A stretch of 64,000 bases of DNA, from the NCBI GenBank assembly GCA_021604565.1, contig BQJF01000009.1:1-64000 (forward strand), written 5' to 3'. Both the position numbers and the translations under genes were made by a program. The notes beneath the pieces were generated by a model. It saw nothing but the letters and a program-made list of their open reading frames with translations, did no database searches and was not told the DNA's origin. The DNA comes from Minwuia thermotolerans. Lineage in GTDB: Bacteria; Pseudomonadota; Alphaproteobacteria; Minwuiales; Minwuiaceae. Within the stretch, counting starts at the first letter, position 1. Each line of letters begins with the position of its first letter. Below are positions 46,116 to 54,994 of this stretch, piece after piece.

Positions 46116-46210
46116 TCCCGATCATCGGAAAGGACCACTACAGAGGTATGACGGCGATACGCGAAGTCGCGGTGCGGGCAGGTGCCATCCGATGCCGGGT
46201 GAATGCCCGC

Positions 46211-47728
46211 TCAGGTCGTCCCGTCCCGCAATTCAGCGACCATGGTGGCGAACTTCGTTGCATCGGTAATGACGCGGGGCACCTTGTGCTGCCCGCCCGA
46301 CTTGCCCTTCATCGCCATCCAGCGCTCGAAGCTGCCTGCGGGCAGAAACCGGAACGCAGGCGGGTTCATGCCGGCGTCATTGATCCGGTGCGCCCGATAG
46401 TCCTCGTTCATGTCCTGCAGGACCTGGTCGACCGTGGCTGCGAAGCGGGCAATCCGTTCGTCGTCGGGCTGTTCGGTGGCCTCGACCAGATAGAGGTGAT
46501 GCCCTACGCCACCCCGGCTCTCCGGCAGCAGGGCGCCGACGGTATACTCCCTGACCGTCAGTCCGGTCGCACTCGCGGCACGATTGATCGCGGCGTCAAG
46601 CTCACTGCCGATCAGATGCTCGCCGAAGGCGGAGAGCATGTAGGACGTGCGTCCGGTGATCAGCAGGCGGGGTGGCGCATGATCCACGAACCGCACCGTG
46701 TCCCCGATCAGATAGGCGAACATGCCGGAGTTGGACGACAGCACGATGGCATAGTCGGTCCCGGTTTCCAGATTGCCGACCCAGTGGCGGACCGGTCTGT
46801 CCGCGCCCAGTTCCGACAGCGGGATGAACTCGAAGAAGATGCCATTGTCCAGGATCAGCCGCAGCCCCTCACCATCGCCCCGGTCGGCAACGGCGATGAA
46901 CCCTTCACTGGCCGGATAGACTTCCCGGGTTTCCGCATGGGTCTGGTCCAGAAACGGCCGGAAGCGATCCCTGTAGAGGTCCCAGGCCACGCCGCCATGG
47001 ACCACCAGTTCCAGATCGGGGAAGGGGGCCTTGCCCTCCGTCAACTGGTGCAGCCGCTCGAACAGGATCAGCATCCAGCCCGGCGTGCCGGTCAGCATCG
47101 TGATCCGTTCCTGCAGGGACAGGCGTGTCAGACGCGCCAGCTTCTCCTCCCAGTCGTCCAGCAGGGCCAGGTCGGGAGGCGGGAAGGAAAAGCCGCGCAT
47201 CCAGGCGGACTGTCCCTTGACGGCGATGCCCGACAGGTCGCCGCTGAGGATACCCTGACCCTGATCGACCAAGGCGGTTGTCCCGCCCAGCATGAAGGTC
47301 TTGCCACTGAGGGGGCGGCTGTCGGGACGATTGGCCAGATGGTGAACCGCGACATCAATGGCGGCCCGCTTGTTGGCGCGCATCATTGCCGGTGTCACGG
47401 GAAGGTACTTGGTTGCCCCGGATGTGGTGCCGGAACTGACCGCCAGCCATGGCGCGCGACCGGGCCAGGTCTGGCCGGACAGATCGGGAAAGGCCCCGGA
47501 CCAGTAGTCCCGCCAGAGATCCTCGTAGGTGCGGACGGGCACCCGTTCCTGAAAGTCGGCAATGGTCCGGACGCGGTCGAAATCATGGTCGCGCCCGAAC
47601 CGCGTGCCCCGTGCCTTTCGCACCAGTCCCAGCAACTGCCGGGTCTGCGTCTCCACGGGATCCTGATGTTTCAGCACACCCAGCCGGTGGCGGGCATAGA
47701 GCTTCAGAAAGCGGGTGAAGTCAGGCAT
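46211..47728 (-). CDS. GH3 auxin-responsive promoter family acyl-adenylating enzyme, copy 2
   Basis: A 505-residue GH3-family enzyme, clearly homologous to copy 1 along its whole length and colinear without gaps over the first 110 residues. Motifs SSGTTSGATK (98-107), EVYPASEGF and FAYLIGDTVRF are intact, so both copies are probably active. The most divergent stretch is the acyl/amino-acid pocket and C-terminal lid (LPESRGGVGHHLYLVEA region), as expected if the two have different substrates. It begins 37 bases after the molybdoenzyme gene stop. Confidence 0.92.
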   Translation of the reverse strand: MPDFTRFLKLYARHRLGVLKHQDPVETQTRQLLGLVRKARGTRFGRDHDFDRVRTIADFQERVPVRTYEDLWRDYWSGAFPDLSGQTWPGRAPWLAVSSGTTSGATKYLPVTPAMMRANKRAAIDVAVHHLANRPDSRPLSGKTFMLGGTTALVDQGQGILSGDLSGIAVKGQSAWMRGFSFPPPDLALLDDWEEKLARLTRLSLQERITMLTGTPGWMLILFERLHQLTEGKAPFPDLELVVHGGVAWDLYRDRFRPFLDQTHAETREVYPASEGFIAVADRGDGEGLRLILDNGIFFEFIPLSELGADRPVRHWVGNLETGTDYAIVLSSNSGMFAYLIGDTVRFVDHAPPRLLITGRTSYMLSAFGEHLIGSELDAAINRAASATGLTVREYTVGALLPESRGGVGHHLYLVEATEQPDDERIARFAATVDQVLQDMNEDYRAHRINDAGMNPPAFRFLPAGSFERWMAMKGKSGGQHKVPRVITDATKFATMVAELRDGTT

Positions 47729-47765
47729 CGGTCGCCAGCTTCTGGACGGGATGGAAGAACATGTT

Positions 47766-50051
47766 TCAGCGCGTATTCAACGCCCGCCAGACCTGTGCAG
47801 ACGTGAAGGGCGGGTCGAGGTCCAGCGTGATCCCCTGACGCTGCAGCACGTCATGCACGGCGTTGGTGATTGCCGCCGGCGCACCGTTCGCCCCCATTTC
47901 CCCGATGCCACGCGTGCCGAGGATGTTTGTCGAGGAGGCGGTTTCATGGAAGTTCACGTCCAGCCCGGGCAGGTCGTCCGCACGGGGCATGCAGTAATCC
48001 ATCAGCGAACCGCTCAGCAGTTGCCCGCTGTCCGGGTCATAGACGGCATGTTCCAGCAGGATCGCACCGACACCCTGCGCCAGTGCGCCCTGCGACTGTC
48101 CTGCAAGCAGGGTCGGATTGATCACCGTGCCCGCGTCATCAACGGCGCCCAGGCGGTCGAGCCTGACCTGTCCCGTTTCGGGGTCGATCTCGACCTCCGC
48201 GATGACCACGCCATGGGGGAAGGCGGCAACGGAATCGGCAAATTCCTGCGTTGCCGCCAGCGGCTCCTCTTCGGCCAGATCGAACAGGCTGACCTGCCGG
48301 TCGGTGCCGGTGACGCGAAAGGTGCCCTCCAGGAATTCGATATCCTCGACAGCCGTCTCCAGCCGGTCGGCGGCACGCTGGCGACCGAGCCGGATCACCT
48401 CATCCGCCGTCCGCGTCAGGGTCGCACCTGAGATGATGGTGGAGGAGGAACCACCGGTGCCGCCGCCGCGCACCAGCCGGTCCGTGTCCCCCTGCCGGAT
48501 ATCGATTGCGCCTGCCGGTATGCCCAGCCGGTCGGCCAGGATCTGCGCGAAGACGGTCTCATGCCCCTGACCGGTGGACTGGGTCCCGGTCCATGCCTCG
48601 ATCCGCCCCGTCGCGCCATTCACGGTGACGGTGCTGGTTTCGCTGGTGGCGCCGCCGACGGGATGCATGTTGCAGGCGATACCACGCCCGCGCAGCAGGC
48701 CCCGCGCGGCACTGTCCGCCCGTCGCCCGCCAAAGCCCTGCCAGTCGAGCTTCTCGAGTGCGGCGTCCAGGATCGCCGGATAGTCGCCGCCGTCATAAGT
48801 CATCCCCAGCGGCGTCTGCCACGGCATGGCGTCCGGCTGCACCAGGTTGCGCCGCCGAATCTCCTCCGGCGGCAGTCCCAGCGCCAGCCCCGCCTTGTCC
48901 ACCAGCCGTTCCAGCGTCACCACCATTGGCGGCTTGCCCGCACCGCGATAGGCGTCGATCGGTACGGTGCTTGTGTAGTAGGCCCGGGATCGGATGGCGA
49001 TGCGCGGCAGGGCGTACATGCCACTTGCCACCTTGGCCAGACTGTCGGTCGGATTGCCTGGACCAAAGGTGGACAGGAACGCCCCGAGATCAGCCAGCGC
49101 ATCGACCTGCAGCGCGAGGAAACGCCCGTCATCATCAAACCCCAGCGTGGCCTGGGTCACCTGCGGGCGCGCGTGGGTCTCCGACACGAAGCTCTCGGTG
49201 CGCGAGGAAGTCCAGCGCACGGGTCGCTCCAGCTTCGATGCGGCCCAGACAACGGCCGCCTGTTCCGGGTATGCAAAGAACTTCGGGCCGAAGCCGCCAC
49301 CAACGTCGTGGGTGATGACGCGCAGTTTCTCTTTCGGCCAGTGCAACGCATTGCGGGCGATCTGGTAGTGAAGCAGATGCACGCCCTGACTGGCGCTGGT
49401 CAGTTCAATCCGGTCGTTCGCCGGATCCGGTCGCGCCACGACCACCCGCCCCTCCAGCGCCGCGCCGCAGATCCGTTGGGTTCTGAGCCGCACCGATACC
49501 GTATGCGGCGCGGCCGCGATGGCCTCCGCCGTGCCCTCCGCGTCGCCCGTGCCCCAGTCGAAGATCATGTTGTCAGGTGCAACATCGTGTAGGGCAGGGG
49601 ATTCGGTTCCCGCCTCCGTCACCGCGCCTAGATCCTCGATCTCGAACCAGGCCAGATCGGCGGCGTCGCGGGCTGCGGCCATGCTTTCCGCCACGATCAG
49701 GGCGAGCGGCTGGCCGACGTGATGCACATGCGTTCGGGGCAGGATCGGGCGATAGGCCTCGATCATGCTGGTGCCGTCCCGGTTGGTGACCGGCGCCGTG
49801 GTCTTCAGCGTGCCGAGTCCGTCTGCCGCCGCGTCCTCTCCGGTCAGGATGGCAACAACGCCGGGCACTGCGCGCGCCTCGTCCAGCGTGGCGGAGAGGA
49901 TCCGCCCGTGGGCCACTTCGGCGCGAATGAACAGGCCGGTCAGATCGCCTGCCGCCGCCAGATCGTCGGTGTAGCGGCCAGCGCCACGGACGAAGCGGCT
50001 GTCTTCCCGCCGCGTGGCGCTGGTTCCGATTCCGTCGAGCATCTTCGTCAT
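47766..50051 (-). CDS. Xanthine dehydrogenase/aldehyde oxidase-family molybdopterin-binding subunit
   Basis: The large, molybdenum-cofactor subunit (761 aa) of a molybdenum hydroxylase. IGTSATRREDSRFVRGAGRY at the start, DVGGGFGPKF, PIDAYRGAGKPP (form II type AYRGAG, not the AYXCSFR loop of true CO dehydrogenase), and the active-site Glu in GTRGIGEMGANGAP. Such enzymes oxidise aldehydes, purines or N-heterocycles, and normally need CoxS (2Fe-2S) and CoxM (FAD) partners; neither is adjacent. It is coupled by ATGA to an upstream DUF1194 gene. Confidence 0.94.
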   Translation of the reverse strand: MTKMLDGIGTSATRREDSRFVRGAGRYTDDLAAAGDLTGLFIRAEVAHGRILSATLDEARAVPGVVAILTGEDAAADGLGTLKTTAPVTNRDGTSMIEAYRPILPRTHVHHVGQPLALIVAESMAAARDAADLAWFEIEDLGAVTEAGTESPALHDVAPDNMIFDWGTGDAEGTAEAIAAAPHTVSVRLRTQRICGAALEGRVVVARPDPANDRIELTSASQGVHLLHYQIARNALHWPKEKLRVITHDVGGGFGPKFFAYPEQAAVVWAASKLERPVRWTSSRTESFVSETHARPQVTQATLGFDDDGRFLALQVDALADLGAFLSTFGPGNPTDSLAKVASGMYALPRIAIRSRAYYTSTVPIDAYRGAGKPPMVVTLERLVDKAGLALGLPPEEIRRRNLVQPDAMPWQTPLGMTYDGGDYPAILDAALEKLDWQGFGGRRADSAARGLLRGRGIACNMHPVGGATSETSTVTVNGATGRIEAWTGTQSTGQGHETVFAQILADRLGIPAGAIDIRQGDTDRLVRGGGTGGSSSTIISGATLTRTADEVIRLGRQRAADRLETAVEDIEFLEGTFRVTGTDRQVSLFDLAEEEPLAATQEFADSVAAFPHGVVIAEVEIDPETGQVRLDRLGAVDDAGTVINPTLLAGQSQGALAQGVGAILLEHAVYDPDSGQLLSGSLMDYCMPRADDLPGLDVNFHETASSTNILGTRGIGEMGANGAPAAITNAVHDVLQRQGITLDLDPPFTSAQVWRALNTR

Positions 50052-50794
50052 TGCAATACGCGCTCCCTGTCGGGGTCAGTGTCCAGCAGTGCCATCGGAT
50101 TGCCGATGATCTCCCGCACCAGTTTCAGTCGGATGGCGCGGGCGAAGTCAACATAGTTGGTGGCGGTGATCAGGAACGATCCCGGCCCGACGATCAGGTC
50201 GGACCTGTAGTAGATATCCAGCCGCGGTTCCTCGTTCAGGATGGCGATACCGTTCACCGTGACATAGGCGGCCCGCGCCATTTCGCGCGCTTCCCGGGGC
50301 AGGATGCCATCATTGCTGCCCCCGTCACCTGAAACATCGATCACCCGCCGACGTACCTCGAAGTCCAGACCGTCGAACAGTTTCAGCGCTTCGATCACGG
50401 CTTCGCCGAGCGCTGTCCGCCCGCCCTTCACCAGACGTTTTGTATCCGCGATCCGCCGGGCAAGCTGTTCGATATCCTCGTCCCGGCGCAGCACGGTCCA
50501 GGGAACGGCCTGCACCTGCTCCCCTCGCCCTGACCATTGCATCAGGGTCACCGCCATCCCCAGCGGCGCGCCGGTGCGCATGGCCTGGCGCACCGATTCA
50601 TGGCGAAACGCATTGGCCAGCCCCAGCATCTGAAGCCTGTATTCCGCGTTGTCGACACTGGTGGAGGTATCCACCGCCAGCACGAGAGCCAGGTCGATCC
50701 GCCGATCCAGTTGCGCCTCCGCCGGGCGCACGAGAGCGATGAGCGTGACAAGGCAAATCGCCAGCGCGGGCAACGGGAAGGGGGAGGTACGCAT
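50048..50794 (-). CDS. Secreted DUF1194 (VWA-like) protein, copy 2
   Basis: A 248-residue exported protein with signal peptide (MRTSPFPLPALAICLVTLIA, cleavage near AEAQ, residue 28). The VWA-like domain has DTSTS as DxSxS, a Thr in GGRTALGEAV, and an Asp in DVSGDGGSN. It is a paralogue of the protein at 9747-10466 with the same length and motif order. ATGA overlap with the molybdoenzyme gene is unusual, as that enzyme should be cytosolic; VWA proteins of the CoxE type help mature such enzymes, but CoxE is not exported, so any link is speculative. Confidence 0.88.
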   Translation of the reverse strand: MRTSPFPLPALAICLVTLIALVRPAEAQLDRRIDLALVLAVDTSTSVDNAEYRLQMLGLANAFRHESVRQAMRTGAPLGMAVTLMQWSGRGEQVQAVPWTVLRRDEDIEQLARRIADTKRLVKGGRTALGEAVIEALKLFDGLDFEVRRRVIDVSGDGGSNDGILPREAREMARAAYVTVNGIAILNEEPRLDIYYRSDLIVGPGSFLITATNYVDFARAIRLKLVREIIGNPMALLDTDPDRERVLQ

Positions 50795-50847
50795 GATGCC
50801 CCGAGTGTCGCCCTGACCAACAGGCAGGGTAAAGCGGTTTCTCGGTG

Positions 50848-52746
50848 TCAGACCGTCAGGCCGAACCGACGCAGGAACAGCTCCAGCGAAACAAGGGTCC
50901 AGATCAGTTTCTCGTGGTTCTGGCGACCCCGATTGTGGTCCCCCAGGGTGCGTTCCAGCTCACCACGGTCATAGAGGTCGCGGCTGAGGGAGTCGGGGCC
51001 GGTCAGGTGATCATGGACCCAGTCCCGCATGGAAGTGCGGAACCAGTCGTTCACCGGCACGCGGAAGCCGACCTTGGGCCGTTCAAGGATCTCGGCGGGC
51101 AGAATGCGTTTCATGCCCTGACGCAGCAGCCACTTGTCCTCCCCCCCACGGATACGGCAGTCGTCGGGCAGGCGGGAGACCACCTCGGCCAGTTCGTGAT
51201 CCATGAAGGGCATCCGCCCCTCGATGGAGCCGGCCATGGTCATCCGATCTCCGCGTTCCAGCAGGTTGTCGGGCAGCCATGATGTCTGATCGAAGTACTG
51301 CAGGCGACGCAGCGCGCTCGTGCCTGGTGCCGTCTGGAATGGAAAGCTGTCGGGGGGCGTTCGGTTCAGGTCATCCGCGGTCGGATCGGCCAGCAGACGC
51401 GCGGTGGCATCAGGCCCCAACGCTCCGAACCAGCGCGGAAAGCGGTCTTCGACAGCACGCTGATCCAGGCTGTCGAACAGGGTTTTCACCCGGCGGAACG
51501 AATAGGGCAGGGCGCTGACCAGGGGCCGCACCAGACCGCGATGCAGCACGCCGGGCATCAGCGCGTGGTAGCGGCTGGCATGACGCTCGAAACGGTGCTT
51601 CGGATAGCCGGCCAGGATCTCGTCGGAGCCTTCGCCGGTCAGCACCATCTTCACCGTCCGGGATGCCTCCACCGACAGCAGATAGATCGGGATGTCCGAT
51701 GGTTCCGCCACGGGTGCATCGCGGTAGCCGATGAGGTTCGGCAGGTAGTCCATCAGCGTATCGGCGGAGACCTCAAGCTCGTGATGGCTGGTGGAGAACT
51801 GTTCGGCGATGTCGCGGGCGTAGCGCAGTTCGCTGTACTCGCCTTCCCTGAAACCGACCGAGAAGGTGCGGACAGGCAGGTCACTCTGTTCTGCCATCAG
51901 CGCGACGATGGCCGAGGAGTCGATGCCACCGGACAGGAAGGCACCGAAGGGCACATCCGAGGCCATGCGCAGGCTGACGGATTCCTGCAGCACATCCATG
52001 AACGCGCTGACCGGATCATCGGTTGCAAGCGGCGACTGCGGCGCGCCGTCGGGCGGCGACCAGTAGCGGCTGATCTTCAGCGATCCGTCCTGCCATACGG
52101 CCACCGAAGCAGGCGGCAGCTTCTCGATGCCTTCGAAGAAGGTGTCGGGCCCCGGTACATAGCGATAGTTCAGGTAGGACGGGATGACGCCCGTGTTCAG
52201 TCGGGGTGTGTAACCGGGAACCGTCAGCAGCGCCTTGATCTCGGAGGCGAAGAAGGTGTTTCCGCCCTGCCGCAGCAGGAAGACGGGTTTCTTGCCGAAA
52301 CGGTCGCGGGCGACAGTCAGCCGCTCCGCCTCATGCTCCCAGACCATATGGGCGAACATGCCGCGCAGGTGGCGCACCGCGTCCGGTCCCCAGTGGGCGT
52401 GGGCGGCCAGCACGACCTCCGAGTCGGACGTGGTCTCGAACCGGTAGCCAACCGTCTTCAGTTCCTCCCGCAGGGTGACGTAGTTGTAGACCTCCCCATT
52501 GAAGACCATGGAGAGGCGACGCCCGTCCGGCGCAGTATAGTGCATTGGCTGGTCGCCAGTGGTCAGGTCGATGATCGCCAGCCGCCGATGGCCAAGTCCT
52601 GCCTGATGCCGCCCGTCGCGGGTGGCGCAGAACAGGTGACCTTCACCGTCCGGGCCGCGATGGGCAATCCGGTCGGTCATGGCATGCAGCACGCTTTCGG
52701 GCGGGCCGCCGTCGGTCGCGGTGATCCAACCCGCCAGGCCGCACAT
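50848..52746 (-). CDS. asnB: Asparagine synthetase (glutamine-hydrolysing) family protein
   Basis: A 632-residue enzyme with an N-terminal class II glutaminase (Cys2 in MCGLAGWI; RRLAIIDL; FNGEVYNY; SDSEV) and a C-terminal ATP-pyrophosphatase synthetase domain (AFLSGGIDSSAIVALMA, TGEGSDEILAGYPKH, EGRMPFMDHELAE). It is the long, exosortase/capsule-associated AsnB type and could amidate a non-aspartate substrate such as a sugar acid or peptide. It lies 27 bases after the ABC permease gene in the same run as two glycosyltransferases. Confidence 0.93.
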   Translation of the reverse strand: MCGLAGWITATDGGPPESVLHAMTDRIAHRGPDGEGHLFCATRDGRHQAGLGHRRLAIIDLTTGDQPMHYTAPDGRRLSMVFNGEVYNYVTLREELKTVGYRFETTSDSEVVLAAHAHWGPDAVRHLRGMFAHMVWEHEAERLTVARDRFGKKPVFLLRQGGNTFFASEIKALLTVPGYTPRLNTGVIPSYLNYRYVPGPDTFFEGIEKLPPASVAVWQDGSLKISRYWSPPDGAPQSPLATDDPVSAFMDVLQESVSLRMASDVPFGAFLSGGIDSSAIVALMAEQSDLPVRTFSVGFREGEYSELRYARDIAEQFSTSHHELEVSADTLMDYLPNLIGYRDAPVAEPSDIPIYLLSVEASRTVKMVLTGEGSDEILAGYPKHRFERHASRYHALMPGVLHRGLVRPLVSALPYSFRRVKTLFDSLDQRAVEDRFPRWFGALGPDATARLLADPTADDLNRTPPDSFPFQTAPGTSALRRLQYFDQTSWLPDNLLERGDRMTMAGSIEGRMPFMDHELAEVVSRLPDDCRIRGGEDKWLLRQGMKRILPAEILERPKVGFRVPVNDWFRTSMRDWVHDHLTGPDSLSRDLYDRGELERTLGDHNRGRQNHEKLIWTLVSLELFLRRFGLTV

Positions 52747-52773
52747 CAGCCGAGCGGTCCGGTTGCGCTGCGC

Positions 52774-53949
52774 CTACTTGTAGGGATCTGCCGCGTCACG
52801 CAATCCATCACCCAGGAAGTTGAACGCCAGCACCACGACGATGACCGGCACCATGGGCCACAGCAGCCAGGGGGTCAGGACGACAGCGTTCAGGTTCTGC
52901 GCCTCGTTCAGCAGGACACCCCACGACGTTATCGGTGGTCTCAAGCCGATCCCGAGGAAGGACAGTGCTGTCTCACCCAGGATCATGGCCGGGATCGAGA
53001 GCGATGCGGAGGCGATCAGATGGCTCATGAAGCTCGGCAGCAGGTGCCGGCCGATGATGCGTGTCGGACTGGCACCCATAAGCTGCGCGGCGACCGTGAA
53101 GTCCTCTTCCCGCAGCGCCAGCAGCTTGGAGCGCACGGCGCGCGCCAGTGATGGCCAGTCGAACAGGGCGAGGATGACCGTTATGCCGAAGTAGATGAGC
53201 AATGGCGACCAGTTGGCGGGCAGGGCCGCGGACAGGGCCATCCAGAGTGGCAGTTCCGGGAAACTGCGGATCATCTCGATGACGCGCATGATGATGTTGT
53301 CGACCCAGCCGCCGTAATAACCGGCCAGACCACCCATCACGAGGCCCATGATGAACGACAGCGTGATGCCGATCAGACCGACGGTCAGCGAGATGCGTGC
53401 GCCATAGACAATGCGGCTGAAGATGTCGCGTCCCAATCTGTCCGTGCCGAACATGAAGAAGGTTCCGCCCTCCGCCGGACAGACGAAGTGGAAGCTGCCC
53501 TCGATCAGGCCGAGATACTCGTACTCGTCGCCGAAACAGAAGAACCGCAGCGGCTGCACCTGTGTCGGGTCCTCGGTATAGATGCGCTGCCGCATGACCT
53601 GATCCTTGGTCAGCGTGTAGCCATAGACGAAGGGACCGACGAACTCACCCTCGTGGAACAGGTTGATGGACTGCGGCGGGGCCAGGATGTGCTTGGCATC
53701 GCGCGTATGCAGGTCATAGGGGGCAACCATCTCGCTGATCACCACCGAGAGGTAGAAGATCGCGAGAATGATCCCGGCCACGACGGCGACCTTGTGGCGC
53801 TTGAACTTCCACCACATCAACTGCCATTGCGACGCCAGATAGAATTTCTCCTGCTCCGGCGTCAGGGTCTCGCGCGACTGCGGATCGAAGGGCCGGTCGT
53901 CAACCCAGTGATCCAGCTGCTGCTTGTCGTCCTGATCGGTGACACTCAT
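52774..53949 (-). CDS. Peptide-type ABC transporter permease (DppC/OppC-like)
   Basis: A 391-residue permease. There is one N-terminal helix (AVVAGIILAIFYLSVVIS), a long periplasmic loop (about 90 residues) and five helices in the BPD_transp_1 domain; the EAA-loop equivalent is AQLMGASPTRIIGRHLLP. The long insert, roughly residues 85-165, is typical of YejE/OppC-like proteins for larger peptides. It overlaps the OppB-like gene by 4 bases. Confidence 0.93.
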   Translation of the reverse strand: MSVTDQDDKQQLDHWVDDRPFDPQSRETLTPEQEKFYLASQWQLMWWKFKRHKVAVVAGIILAIFYLSVVISEMVAPYDLHTRDAKHILAPPQSINLFHEGEFVGPFVYGYTLTKDQVMRQRIYTEDPTQVQPLRFFCFGDEYEYLGLIEGSFHFVCPAEGGTFFMFGTDRLGRDIFSRIVYGARISLTVGLIGITLSFIMGLVMGGLAGYYGGWVDNIIMRVIEMIRSFPELPLWMALSAALPANWSPLLIYFGITVILALFDWPSLARAVRSKLLALREEDFTVAAQLMGASPTRIIGRHLLPSFMSHLIASASLSIPAMILGETALSFLGIGLRPPITSWGVLLNEAQNLNAVVLTPWLLWPMVPVIVVVLAFNFLGDGLRDAADPYK

Positions 53950-54971
53950 TTCGCGACACCTCCGCCAAGCCGAATTCGGGGATCAAGCGCCGCCAGCAGC
54001 AGATCGGAGATCAGCATGCCGACAACGGTCAGGAACGCCAGGAACATCAGGATCGATCCGGCCAGGTACTGGTCCTGGCTCTGCAGGGCCTGCAGCAGGA
54101 TCGGACCGAGGGTCGGCAACTGCATCACCACCGCGACGATGGCCGACCCGGAGACGATGGACGGCAACAGGTTGCCGATGTCGGCGATGAACGGGTTCAG
54201 CGCCATCCGCACCGGGTACTTCATGATCAGCTTGCCGCGCGGCACGCCCTTGGCGCGGGCGGTCACGACATACTGGCGCTGCAACTCGTCCAGCAGGTTG
54301 GCGCGCAGCCTGCGGATCATGCCCGCAGTGCCGGATGTGCCAATGACGATGACCGGAGCCACCAGATGCGCGAAGACGGAGACCGCCTTGCCCCACGACC
54401 AGTCCTGACCGAGGTATTCCGGGTCCATCAGGCCACCGATGGAAACACCGAACCACAGGTTGGCGAAATACATCATGATCAGCGCCAGCAGGAAGTTCGG
54501 TGTGGCAAGACCGAGATAGCCCAGGAACGTGAAGCCGTAGTCGCCGATGGAGTACTGCCGGGTCGCCGAATAGACGCCGATGGGGAAGGACACCAGGTAG
54601 ATGAAGAAGATGGTGGTGAAGTTCAGGATGCAGGACAGCAGCACCCGGTCACCCACGACGTCGGAGACGGGCATGTCCTGTTCGAACGCCCAGCCCCAGT
54701 TGCCCTGCAGCAGACCATTGAACCCGGTCGGTCCGGGCCAGAAGCCCATCCACATGCCGTACTGGATGATCTCCGGCTGATCGAGGCCGTACTGCTGTCG
54801 CAGGAACTCGACCTTCTCAAGCGCCGCAGCCTCGCCCTGGGCCTGCAGTTCCTGAACCAGATTGGACAGATAGTCGCCTTCGGGAAGCTGGATGATCAGG
54901 AACGTGATCACGGAAATCGCGATCAGCGTCGGGATCATGATCAGCAGGCGATGAATGATGTAGGTGAACAT
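53946..54971 (-). CDS. Peptide-type ABC transporter permease (DppB/OppB-like)
   Basis: A 341-residue permease with the characteristic start MFTYIIHRLLIMIPTLIAISVITF, six helices, and the cytoplasmic EAA-loop ARAKGVPRGKLIMKYPVRMALNP. It pairs with the OppC-like permease and the double ATPase of the same operon. It begins 23 bases after the stop of the binding-protein gene. Confidence 0.94.
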   Translation of the reverse strand: MFTYIIHRLLIMIPTLIAISVITFLIIQLPEGDYLSNLVQELQAQGEAAALEKVEFLRQQYGLDQPEIIQYGMWMGFWPGPTGFNGLLQGNWGWAFEQDMPVSDVVGDRVLLSCILNFTTIFFIYLVSFPIGVYSATRQYSIGDYGFTFLGYLGLATPNFLLALIMMYFANLWFGVSIGGLMDPEYLGQDWSWGKAVSVFAHLVAPVIVIGTSGTAGMIRRLRANLLDELQRQYVVTARAKGVPRGKLIMKYPVRMALNPFIADIGNLLPSIVSGSAIVAVVMQLPTLGPILLQALQSQDQYLAGSILMFLAFLTVVGMLISDLLLAALDPRIRLGGGVAK

Positions 54972-54994
54972 CCGCTTTCACATCTCTCCGACGG

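Noticed and set aside
46148..47806. 552-codon plus-strand frame across the GH3 copy 2 gene
   Set aside because: Shadow of the minus-strand GH3 gene, which has three intact nucleotide motifs.
39965..50051. A complete auxin (IAA) biosynthesis pathway
   Set aside because: No tryptophan aminotransferase, decarboxylase, monooxygenase/hydrolase pair (iaaM/iaaH) or nitrilase is present, and the flavoenzymes bear Baeyer-Villiger and not YUCCA fingerprints. Only a family-level resemblance remains.
47766..50051. True aerobic CO dehydrogenase (form I CoxL)
   Set aside because: The active-site loop reads AYRGAG and not AYXCSFR, and coxM/coxS are missing.
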